NCBI GenBank assembly: GCA_030612265.1
Contig: JAUWOE010000015.1
Coordinates: 1 to 32,180, forward strand
Length of the DNA: 32,180 nucleotides
DNA from: Promethearchaeum sp.
GTDB taxonomy: Archaea > Asgardarchaeota > Lokiarchaeia > Sigyniarchaeales > Promethearchaeaceae
Direction of reading: 5' to 3'
Below the pieces are notes generated by a model. That model made no database searches and had not been told where the DNA came from. It saw only the letters and a list, made by a program, of their open reading frames with translations. The stretch's first letter is position 1. Every line of letters begins with the position of its first letter. This document shows, piece after piece, positions 1-8,668 of this stretch. The position numbers and the translations under genes are program-made.

Positions 1-510
1 CTAGCTGATGAACCTTCAGGAAATATCGATTCTATTAGTGCAGACCATGTTATGGATATTTTTAAAGATTTCATAAAAAATAATCCAGAAAAATCGATCA
101 TTATCGTGACTCATAATCCGAACTTAAGAAAAATTGCAGATAGAACATTAATTATTAAAGATGGTATGATTATCCGTGAGTTAGGTAAACTTCAAACAAA
201 TAAACCAGAATTAAGTTTCAGCAAGGATGAAGGACTCCAAGAGTTGGATAAAATCATCCAATATAATAAAGATAAGGATCAGGTTCAGAATATTTTAGAT
301 CCTAAAATGAGATATGTTGAATATAAAAATTTAAAGAATTGCCCAAATTGCAAATCGCTTAATATAATGAAAAAATTTGATCAAGAAGAAGGCAACTTTA
401 AACTTAAAAACGGTCAATTAATTACAAGAGTTTCAATTTTCTGCCAGGATTGCTTTCAATTAAGTTATATAAGCGCCAGTTTGTTTGATGTTCAGAAAAA
501 GCTGATCTAA
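1..510 (+). CDS. ABC transporter ATP-binding protein, C-terminal part (5' truncated by window), with C-terminal zinc-ribbon-like extension
   Basis: The frame is open from base 1: LADEPSGNIDSISADHVMDIF (Walker B/D-loop), then IIIVTHNPNLRKIADRTLIIKDGMI (H-loop). The tail has CPNC ... CQDC. Confidence 0.88.
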   Translation, partial: LADEPSGNIDSISADHVMDIFKDFIKNNPEKSIIIVTHNPNLRKIADRTLIIKDGMIIRELGKLQTNKPELSFSKDEGLQELDKIIQYNKDKDQVQNILDPKMRYVEYKNLKNCPNCKSLNIMKKFDQEEGNFKLKNGQLITRVSIFCQDCFQLSYISASLFDVQKKLI

Positions 511-525
511 TCTAAATGTTTTTTT

Positions 526-1419
526 TTATAAATTTAAAGCTATAAGATGAATTTTAATAATATTTAATGGGACTTTTAAACAAAATATAAGATCTCGTTT
601 AAGAGTTTTTCGTAATTCTAAAAATCTTTGAATGAAATCCACTTCTATTCCATGTTTTTGAATTTTTTTTAAAATTTTTGATAATGAGTTGATTTCTTTA
701 TTCTCATAAAAATCACAACTTCTAATGCTCCATTTTATTGCTTCTAACATATATTTAGAATTTTTTTTATTTAAGGGTAAAAGGAAAAGAGTTCCTAAAC
801 TCATTATTAAGTTTAGAATAAGAGATTTTATTAATTGTGATTTTGAATAGGTTTTTTCAAGCGGTTGAAGGTGAATATCTTCATTTTGAGCTTGATATAA
901 GACAGTAGTTCCCCGTTTCATCGAATCAAGAACTATTTTATGGGGTGCTAATAAATACGTTAAAACTGGATTAGTTGAAAAAATTTTACTAAAATTATTT
1001 CTATTCCAATTTGAAATTTTCGCCAAAAAGATACTACAGAACATGCCCGTGCTCTTTTCAATAATATGAAGTATTCTTGCATGCCAAGTATTACTATAAT
1101 TACGATATCTATGTTTTATTACAATCCCGGTCAGGAACGGTTTAGTTTCTTTAATTCTTCGGTCATTTACAGAGTCATTAACAAGCACCATTAAATCAAC
1201 GTCAGAGATTTTCGTATTTTGTGAGTTTGATGCTGATCCAAAAAGCATTACAGCATGGATAGAATTCCTTCCTAACAGTACTTCTGTAGTTCCAACTATT
1301 TCTCGAATATAAGATTGAATTTTTTGAGATAAATGCGAAATATGAAGGTATGAAACTACACTTTCATCAAGAATTTGAAAAGTTTCTCGAAAAAGAAGTT
1401 TCACAGATGATTTCGACAT
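526..1419 (-). CDS. nucleotidyltransferase-domain protein
   Basis: 297-aa ORF with the NTase signature LFGSASNSQNTKISDVDLMVLVND (GS...DxD) and a hydrophobic segment SLILNLIMSLGTLFLLPL. Confidence 0.7.
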   Translation of the reverse strand: MSKSSVKLLFRETFQILDESVVSYLHISHLSQKIQSYIREIVGTTEVLLGRNSIHAVMLFGSASNSQNTKISDVDLMVLVNDSVNDRRIKETKPFLTGIVIKHRYRNYSNTWHARILHIIEKSTGMFCSIFLAKISNWNRNNFSKIFSTNPVLTYLLAPHKIVLDSMKRGTTVLYQAQNEDIHLQPLEKTYSKSQLIKSLILNLIMSLGTLFLLPLNKKNSKYMLEAIKWSIRSCDFYENKEINSLSKILKKIQKHGIEVDFIQRFLELRKTLKRDLIFCLKVPLNIIKIHLIALNL

Positions 1420-1451
1420 TATTTTTTATAATAATTTAGAATTAAAAAATC

Positions 1452-3524
1452 TTATTGCACTTTTCCCAATCGAAAAGCGGCTTTAAATCCATCTCTAACT
1501 GCCTCTAATATTGTTCCAACTTTTCGAGAATCACCAATAAATTTCATTTCGGGAATTTTTTTATCATTGGATTTTTGTTGAAATAAAATTTTAAAAGAAT
1601 CCGCAAGATTCCTGTTGGATTTAACCCCAGTTGCTAAAATGAAAGTATCTACATTTTCAACAATATCTTCATCACTATATTCTTCAGATCGACTTTTAAA
1701 ATAAACTGTACGATTCGCAAACCTTGTAACTTGGATGTTTGTGATGACATTCACATTTAACATCTTAAGTTCATCCAAAAATACCCATTTTGTTGATTTT
1801 CCGATGCTGGTTCCAATTTTCGGAAGATATTCTAAAAGATAGACTTCTCGATCTCCTCGAAATGTTCGTTTCATTGCATTTTCGATTGTTAAACCCTTAT
1901 AAAAAGCCAAGAATCGAGCGATCTCTGGATTCATTGCCCCTCTTTTTGCCGCCCATAATGCAGTTTCGACTCCTGTTGCTGATGCCCCAATCACAACTAC
2001 CTTCTTACCCACTAAGCAATTCCCTGCTAAAGCTTCGTCAGCAAAACATATATTACAATTAAGAGAACCATCAATACCTTCGATTTTTGGAATTTTAAAA
2101 TGAACTCCCGTAGCAAAAAAGATAACATCAGGATTTTCTTTTAATATAAGTTCGGGAGTAACAGTAATACCTGTTTTATACGATATATCTGATAATTTAA
2201 ACTGATTTTGGTAGAAATCAATAATATTATTTAATTCTTCCCGACCCTGTGGAACGCGACCTACTTTAATTTGACCCCCTAACTCATTATCTCTTTCATA
2301 GAGAGTCACTTTATGCCCCAATTTTATTGCTGTTAAAGCAGCTTCCATTCCTGCAGGTCCTCCTCCAACAATTAAAACCTTTTTTTGAAAATCTGCTTTT
2401 TTTGGTGTTTTATATTTCAGTTCATATCCAGCTAACGGATTAATCGCGCATCTTACTAATTGCATTTTAAAAACCGAATCGAAACACCCTTGATTGCACC
2501 CAACACAAGTTCTAATTTCATCTAATTTATTCTGTTCAACTTTTAACACAAAATCAGGATCCGCAATTAAAGGTCGACCGAAACATACAGCATCACAATA
2601 GAAATCTTGTAATAAATTTTCTGCTAATTCTGCTTTATTAATTCTATTACTCGCAAATACTGGGGCTTTTACAACAGATTTAATTTCCTTTGCTAAATAT
2701 GCAAATGTTGTTCTTGGAGTTTCCATAGGTATTTGCGGAACACGAGTTTCATGCCATCCGCCTGTAACATTGAAATACTGAATACCCTCATTTTCATATG
2801 CAATAGCAACCTTCTTTTTTTCCTTATATGTATTACTTCCCGGAACAAAATCATCACCCGAAAAACGACAACCAATGATCATTTTATTTCCTACTTTTTC
2901 TTTTAATTTACGGATTAGTTCTAAAGGAAATGTCATTCTTTCTTCTAAAGTTTGCCCGCCATAGCGATCTGTTCGCTTATTTTTTAAGGGACTTAAAAAT
3001 TGATCTATTAAATAGCCAGCGCTACTTAAGATTTCTATACCGTCAAACCCTGCATCTTGAGCTCGTATAGCGGCTTGAACAATTCGATCTTGAACATCTT
3101 GAATTTCTGAAAGACTTAAAGCGCGAGGAGTCTCATGAGTAAAACGAGAATAAACTGCTGACGATGAAATGGATTGTTCTCCAATTAATTTGCTGAATGC
3201 ATAACCTCCTGCATGATATAGTTGTGCAATAACTTTTGCACCTTCATTGTGGATTGATTCAACCAATTTTCGCATTCCGGGAATAAACTTATTATCGTAT
3301 AGCGAAATCATTGTAGGTCCGCCCGTTCCCAGTTTAGAAACACCTATGCCTCCAATTATTATTAATCCTACTCTAGCGGCAGCGCGTGCTCTATAAAATT
3401 CGATTAATTGCTCAGTTACAAAACCATTTTCTGCTGCACCTAGATGCATTGCGGGCATAACAGTTCTATTTCTTAATTGTAATCCTCCAATTTCAAAAGT
3501 TTCCATCAATTTTAAAAACTTCAT
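1452..3524 (-). CDS. NADH:flavin oxidoreductase / 2,4-dienoyl-CoA reductase-like (OYE barrel + 4Fe-4S + FAD/NAD(P) domain)
   Basis: N-terminal OYE-like start (LRNRTVMPAMH...), FeS motif CVGCNQGCFDSVFKMQLVRCAINP, then dinucleotide motifs KVLIVGGGPAGMEAALTA and KKVVVIGASATGVETA. Confidence 0.92.
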   Translation of the reverse strand: MKFLKLMETFEIGGLQLRNRTVMPAMHLGAAENGFVTEQLIEFYRARAAARVGLIIIGGIGVSKLGTGGPTMISLYDNKFIPGMRKLVESIHNEGAKVIAQLYHAGGYAFSKLIGEQSISSSAVYSRFTHETPRALSLSEIQDVQDRIVQAAIRAQDAGFDGIEILSSAGYLIDQFLSPLKNKRTDRYGGQTLEERMTFPLELIRKLKEKVGNKMIIGCRFSGDDFVPGSNTYKEKKKVAIAYENEGIQYFNVTGGWHETRVPQIPMETPRTTFAYLAKEIKSVVKAPVFASNRINKAELAENLLQDFYCDAVCFGRPLIADPDFVLKVEQNKLDEIRTCVGCNQGCFDSVFKMQLVRCAINPLAGYELKYKTPKKADFQKKVLIVGGGPAGMEAALTAIKLGHKVTLYERDNELGGQIKVGRVPQGREELNNIIDFYQNQFKLSDISYKTGITVTPELILKENPDVIFFATGVHFKIPKIEGIDGSLNCNICFADEALAGNCLVGKKVVVIGASATGVETALWAAKRGAMNPEIARFLAFYKGLTIENAMKRTFRGDREVYLLEYLPKIGTSIGKSTKWVFLDELKMLNVNVITNIQVTRFANRTVYFKSRSEEYSDEDIVENVDTFILATGVKSNRNLADSFKILFQQKSNDKKIPEMKFIGDSRKVGTILEAVRDGFKAAFRLGKVQ

Positions 3525-3597
3525 TAAGAAGTAAAGTAAAATATCGTAAAAAAGAAATTTGGTTATTTTAATTAGGTATTCGATTTTAAGAAAAATA

Positions 3598-4515
3598 ATG
3601 AATACAAAATTAGAAACTTTAGTTCAAGATTTCAAGAAGGGAATTAAACCACAAGGGGAGATCATTAATAATATTCTTTATCGCCCTCTTTCATATCCCA
3701 TGGTACATCTTTCAGCAAAACTCAAACTCACACCAAATTTTATAACATTCATATCATTTCTGTGTTCAATAATATCTGCAATTTTCTTTGGATTAGGACG
3801 GGTGTATTTAGGAACACTTTTCTTCTTTTTACGACATTATTTTGATTGTGTAGATGGTGCCTTAGCCCGAATGACGAATAATTTTTCTAAGTTTGGCGCG
3901 ATGTTCGATGCTATAGGAGATGGAGTGGGAGTGTTGATTGTAATGGTAGCAATAACAATCGAGCAATATCTCCGACTAGGAACGAGTCTTGTATTCATTT
4001 ATTTAGGATTGGCTCTTATTTCAAATTTTATCGGTTTATTTTACCATAATAGTGTTAAATCTCGATATTTTAAACACCTAAGAGCAGGACAACAGAGCGA
4101 AAAATTATCATCTAAAACAAAACATAATAGTTTGGTTAATTTCTTTGGCTTCGATAGTGAATCGGAAGTGAAACTCAAATTTATCGAAAAAATTATCAAA
4201 AAAATGGCTCCGTTTCCAAATATCGAGAATCTTATGATTCGTAATTCTGATAACCAAGAAATGACTATGGATGAGAAGCAACAACTATTCAAAGAATCTT
4301 TTTCTTTTCTTCCATTATTATGGTCTTTAATGGCAGGTGCCTCTCAAATAACTGCGATTACAATTGTTGCGTTATTCAACCGATTGGATGATGTATTATG
4401 GATTGTTCTCATCATCGGATGGAATTTACTAGCACTTCCGCTATCTTTAATCCATTACTATACTATTAAGAGGTTTAATGCAAACATTTTGGATCCAAAT
4501 TTTCCCAAAAATTGA
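3598..4515 (+). CDS. CDP-alcohol phosphatidyltransferase family membrane protein
   Basis: Complete motif DCVDGALARMTNNFSKFGAMFDAIGD (D-x2-DG-x2-AR-x8-G-x3-D-x3-D) and several TM helices. The ORF track begins at 3559 with TTG; the ATG at 3598 looks more likely. Confidence 0.9.
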   Translation: MNTKLETLVQDFKKGIKPQGEIINNILYRPLSYPMVHLSAKLKLTPNFITFISFLCSIISAIFFGLGRVYLGTLFFFLRHYFDCVDGALARMTNNFSKFGAMFDAIGDGVGVLIVMVAITIEQYLRLGTSLVFIYLGLALISNFIGLFYHNSVKSRYFKHLRAGQQSEKLSSKTKHNSLVNFFGFDSESEVKLKFIEKIIKKMAPFPNIENLMIRNSDNQEMTMDEKQQLFKESFSFLPLLWSLMAGASQITAITIVALFNRLDDVLWIVLIIGWNLLALPLSLIHYYTIKRFNANILDPNFPKN

Positions 4516-4539
4516 ACTCCCTCAGTGAAAAAAATATTA

Positions 4540-5661
4540 TTAGAAAAAAAGATTTGTAAAATCGAAGATTTTTGTGAAAATTTCAACTAAGTTATTAATA
4601 AGTCTTGCTCCATCATAATATTCGATAAAAGAATATTCATCACCGAGGATTTTAACTTTTGAAGCTATTTCTTTCCAATCTTGTTCTAAAACATTTCCTT
4701 TTTTCCTTGAATCCTGAATTATTTTCATAATTTCTGGATTCATACCTACGGGAGATTCGCGTTTTACAACATTTTTCTTAAGTTGTTTTAGTAATTCATC
4801 GTAAATTTCCTGTAAAGTAGTGAAATAATTTACCAGATAATCATTAATTTCAATGTCTTGGATAAATTCATGTAAATTATATATAATTTCAGCTACATCT
4901 TTTAGATTATCCCCGACATCTTCGATAAATTTGGCTAATAACCTTAAGTCAACTAATTTTTTATGATTAAAATGTAGAGGTTTTGAAATTTGTGCATTAT
5001 CGAAGATTGTTCGAATTTGTCTTACTATGAAAAAGTAGTATCTATCAATTTTCATATCTTGTTCTTTTATATTAGTAAGATTTTGGTATTTTTTTTCCTT
5101 TATTGCAGTAAGGATATCATCTATCATCCATAATAATTTACTAAAAGATTCTTTTAGGTACTGTGGGATTCTTTCTTCAATTATATTTTCAGGTGTTTCA
5201 GTTAGCGCATTTTCAATATATAATTTATAATTTGATTCCCTGTTTAAATTCCAATTTAATAGCAATCTTTCGAGTATATCCTCTATTTGATCAATAAATA
5301 CCCTTGGTATTTGTTTTTGGCTTAAAATTTCTAACTTTGTAGCTCCATTCATATAATAACTAATTAATATCATTTGAATGGCTTTATCTTTAATAAAATT
5401 TGGATTTTGCTTTAAATAATCATCTAATACTATTGTAAACTCTCTTCTTTTCTCTTGTTCTTTTACTTTTTCGGGATATATTGATAGAGAACCGTCTGCA
5501 TTTTCATAAATATTTACCGTAGGACCGTTCTCTAAATCTTGATTAGATTTGGATGATAATTTTCCTCGAATTAAATGATTCTTCTTAATCCAGTGAACAG
5601 GGAGAGTTATTGCATAACTATATTTAGCAAATGATTGTATTTTTCTCTTATGAATTTCCAT
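4540..5661 (-). CDS. AbrB-like N-terminal domain plus PhoU-like domain protein (phosphate uptake regulator family)
   Basis: N-terminus MEIHKRKIQSFAKYSYAITLPVHWIKKNHL resembles the SpoVT/AbrB swapped-hairpin start of archaeal PhoU proteins. The rest is helical, with PhoU-like segments such as LAKFIEDVGDNLKDVAEIIYNL. Confidence 0.75.
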   Translation of the reverse strand: MEIHKRKIQSFAKYSYAITLPVHWIKKNHLIRGKLSSKSNQDLENGPTVNIYENADGSLSIYPEKVKEQEKRREFTIVLDDYLKQNPNFIKDKAIQMILISYYMNGATKLEILSQKQIPRVFIDQIEDILERLLLNWNLNRESNYKLYIENALTETPENIIEERIPQYLKESFSKLLWMIDDILTAIKEKKYQNLTNIKEQDMKIDRYYFFIVRQIRTIFDNAQISKPLHFNHKKLVDLRLLAKFIEDVGDNLKDVAEIIYNLHEFIQDIEINDYLVNYFTTLQEIYDELLKQLKKNVVKRESPVGMNPEIMKIIQDSRKKGNVLEQDWKEIASKVKILGDEYSFIEYYDGARLINNLVEIFTKIFDFTNLFF

Positions 5662-5714
5662 TATTATAATAATATATACTTTGATTCCTAAAAAATATTC
5701 TAATATAATACAAT

Positions 5715-6638
5715 TTATAATGAAATATTTTTTTTGATGATATTAAAGAAATAATCATTTTCTCCCCATATAGATCCTATAATTAATGGGTTTTTCGAGT
5801 ATAAAGCAGTTTCCACTACCCCTTCTGATGAAAAATTAGTAGTTTTAAGAGAAAAATTTGTTTGCATTTCCTTTTCTTCTATATTGACAATTGGTTCAAA
5901 GAACGAGAAATCAGAAAGACCACGGTTTTTATTTTCCATATATCTTTTTGATTCAAGTTTATACATAAATTTTAGATTGTTTGAATTGTAAGTGTGAATT
6001 TTTTCAAGTAGACTTTGTGAATAATCCTTAGATTCAATAGAACAGAATATGATCCCTCCAAAAAATGTTTTTTTCTGACTTTTCATTTCTATTTCTAATG
6101 AGTTCAGAACAAATGCAAGGTCATCTCTTTTTAATTGGACCATTATATTAATTTCTGATTTAAAAGGGGTTAATGTATGGTTTCTCGAGATTTTATTTAA
6201 AAAATTCTTAATGAATTTGGGTGTATGTTCAGGAGTTTTGAACTCTTGTTTTATATCTTTTTCATCTTTCTTATCTTTTTTATTATGCTTTTCAAATCTT
6301 TTTACAATATCCAACAACGAATAATAAGATTCTTTTTGTTTCTCGAGTTTTTCACTTGAATTGGCAATAATAGAATCTAATTTATTTTGAAAAGTTTTCT
6401 TATCAACAATAGAATAATATTTAATACAAGAAATTACTCTACATCTAATCCAACCTTTATTTACTAAGAATTTTAATTCTTTTAATATCCTGAAGAAATT
6501 TATAATTGGATATCTACCTATATTTTTACTGATTACTATAGCAGATTTCTCTTCTTGAAGAAAATAAATGATCTTGATTTTAATTTGATTTAGACCAAAT
6601 AATAGTAATTTATTTTCAAATTCATCTATTTCTTTCAT
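5715..6638 (-). CDS. hypothetical protein with possible N-terminal winged-helix (TrmB-like) domain
   Basis: 307-aa ORF. The N-terminal pattern LLLFGLNQIKIKIIYFLQEEKSAIVISKNIGRYPIINFFRILKELKFLVNKGWI is wHTH-like. The C-terminus was not recognised. Confidence 0.55.
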   Translation of the reverse strand: MKEIDEFENKLLLFGLNQIKIKIIYFLQEEKSAIVISKNIGRYPIINFFRILKELKFLVNKGWIRCRVISCIKYYSIVDKKTFQNKLDSIIANSSEKLEKQKESYYSLLDIVKRFEKHNKKDKKDEKDIKQEFKTPEHTPKFIKNFLNKISRNHTLTPFKSEINIMVQLKRDDLAFVLNSLEIEMKSQKKTFFGGIIFCSIESKDYSQSLLEKIHTYNSNNLKFMYKLESKRYMENKNRGLSDFSFFEPIVNIEEKEMQTNFSLKTTNFSSEGVVETALYSKNPLIIGSIWGENDYFFNIIKKNISL

Positions 6639-6679
6639 ATTTTGATTACTTTTTGGTTATTTTAAAATTTTGTCAGAAT

Positions 6680-7612
6680 TCACTTCGAGCACCATTTTTT
6701 TTTAGACATACTGAGTGTTTGAAGTTTAGGATCAATTTTTTGGCGAGATACTTCATCCACCGATCTGTGCACAGATTTTCGGTGCATTTCCAAATCTTTT
6801 CGTGCATCTTTAACGTTTTCAAAGAAATTATCTTTTCCTACTCCCACAATTATCATTATTGGGAAAATTATTAATTCACTATGCTTGAAAATAGGTATAA
6901 TCCATTGTAAAGCCACTGCACAATCAGAAGGACCTTTCTCTGTATAATTTCTTAGTGAAAGTTGGTTATTTTTAAAGATAAAAATGTCTTGTGGGGAATT
7001 ACATTCAAAATTATCGGGTTTTTTATCATAACTTGAACCAATTCCTGCAAATATGCTTTTTTCTAAACCCTTTTCATTATCATATTGGTAAATAATGTTT
7101 GCTTTAGAATTATATTTGGCTATGTCATTTAAATACGATTCTGGACCATATATATCAAAATCATAAAACTGATAGAAATTGAAATTCTTAATTGTTTTAT
7201 CAGTCAAATTTCTAAATGTATAAAATATGAAGAAATATGGCTTATATTTAAATCGATAAACATCAACGTATTCAATAATTCTTTGAATTTCCTTCTCTTT
7301 TTGTATGCTTTCAGGAAATGAAAAAGAATATGTAAATCTTGATACTGAACTATTCATGCTTGATCTTGCATTGATCATTGCAAATTTGGAATCCTTAATA
7401 CCCGATTCAGAATGATAAGAATTTTCAGTACTTTTAAGCAGAACGGGTTTGTTTTCATATTCAAAGTATATACTAGCACCGTTTAAATAAGGTTGAGGCA
7501 AATCAAGAATCTTAAATCCTTTGTATTCGATTGTCTTTATACCGTAACCAAAACTGTAGCCTCTTTCTTGACAGTTTATGCATATTGTCTCGTAATCTAT
7601 AAAAATATCCAT
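6680..7612 (-). CDS. hypothetical protein, beta-rich, no recognised domain
   Basis: 310-aa ORF of coding-like composition in a co-oriented cluster; no family motif recognised. Confidence 0.65.
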   Translation of the reverse strand: MDIFIDYETICINCQERGYSFGYGIKTIEYKGFKILDLPQPYLNGASIYFEYENKPVLLKSTENSYHSESGIKDSKFAMINARSSMNSSVSRFTYSFSFPESIQKEKEIQRIIEYVDVYRFKYKPYFFIFYTFRNLTDKTIKNFNFYQFYDFDIYGPESYLNDIAKYNSKANIIYQYDNEKGLEKSIFAGIGSSYDKKPDNFECNSPQDIFIFKNNQLSLRNYTEKGPSDCAVALQWIIPIFKHSELIIFPIMIIVGVGKDNFFENVKDARKDLEMHRKSVHRSVDEVSRQKIDPKLQTLSMSKKKWCSK

Positions 7613-7650
7613 TGAAATTGTTATCTCGCTTAATTTTTAAATTATATCAT

Positions 7651-8622
7651 CTAATACTGTTCTAAAAATTTTAAAGCTGCATACTTAAAAGCACCTATTA
7701 CGTTATTTCCCGTTTTTGCTGAACAAAGTAAATATGGACAAGACAATTCTTCTGCTTTTTGCTTTATTTCCTCTAAAGTTACTTCAGAATTATCTAAATC
7801 AGTTTTATTTGCAATTAGTATAAACGAAAGCTGTTGACTAGAATTATCCAGATCTTCTATCCAACGTTGGATTTTAGCAAAAGTGCTTTTCCGTGTAATA
7901 TCGAACACTAAAAATACAAAATTGGCTCCTTGGTAAAATCTTTTTCTGTATGGTGCCGTTTCTTGAGCCTGTCCGCCAATATCCCAAATAGATTCGTTTA
8001 TAATACAATTCTTGTTGATAATTACTTCTTTTCGTGATATATCTACTCCAATGGTGCTTACATAACCGTTTTCAGCAAATTTATTATCGACAAATCTACG
8101 GATTAAGGATGTTTTTCCAACCCCTGGAGCACCTAAAACTATTACTTTTACAGAAAAATTGCCTTCTGGTAATTTACCTTCACGCATATTTGATAAAATA
8201 GGAATAATTGGAGGTATATCCAAGTTTATCAGTTCTTCTCCTTCGAGAATTAATTTTATTTTATTAGCAACATGACTGCCGAACACCTTTAGGCTGTTGT
8301 CACTTATGAATTTATCTGCAATTACAGTGAGAATTGCTTCAAGACCTGCTGTGGCGAATAAGTACTTGTTTTCATCAACTAAGGTAACATTAACAAAATT
8401 TGTTGCGGCTCCGAAATCCTTCTTAATTCTTTCAATAAAAGAATCAAAGGTTGCAGTCACCGTTCCAATTTTATCATCTTCTTTATCCATACCCTTAATT
8501 TTACTGAAAATAATTAATCCATTTCTATCAACAATTGCTGCAGCTTGGATTTCTTCTAATGAGTTTAAAAGATTCGAAATTAATTCATTAAATTTGTCGG
8601 TTATTCCCATCCATGTTTTCAC
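7651..8622 (-). CDS. Roadblock/LC7 domain fused to Ras-superfamily small GTPase
   Basis: The N-terminal ~130 aa are Roadblock-like (IQAAAIVDRNGLIIFS ... LFATAGLEAILTVIAD). The C-terminal G domain has G1 GAPGVGKTS, G2 STIG, G3 WDIGGQ, G4 NKTD and G5 SAK. Confidence 0.92.
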   Translation of the reverse strand: MKTWMGITDKFNELISNLLNSLEEIQAAAIVDRNGLIIFSKIKGMDKEDDKIGTVTATFDSFIERIKKDFGAATNFVNVTLVDENKYLFATAGLEAILTVIADKFISDNSLKVFGSHVANKIKLILEGEELINLDIPPIIPILSNMREGKLPEGNFSVKVIVLGAPGVGKTSLIRRFVDNKFAENGYVSTIGVDISRKEVIINKNCIINESIWDIGGQAQETAPYRKRFYQGANFVFLVFDITRKSTFAKIQRWIEDLDNSSQQLSFILIANKTDLDNSEVTLEEIKQKAEELSCPYLLCSAKTGNNVIGAFKYAALKFLEQY

Positions 8623-8668
8623 TTAATCCAATTTCTAAAATCCTTTCAGTATATAAAACTCTTTCTTA

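Noticed and set aside
1790-2062. Plus-strand ORF of 90 aa inside the oxidoreductase gene
   Set aside because: Antisense shadow of a well-supported 690-aa CDS; no protein-like motifs.
4041-4292. Minus-strand ORF of 83 aa inside the CDP-alcohol phosphatidyltransferase gene
   Set aside because: Antisense shadow ORF.
8297-8626. Plus-strand ORF of 109 aa antisense to the Roadblock domain
   Set aside because: Mirror of real coding sequence; Ser/Ile-rich composition is typical of a shadow ORF.
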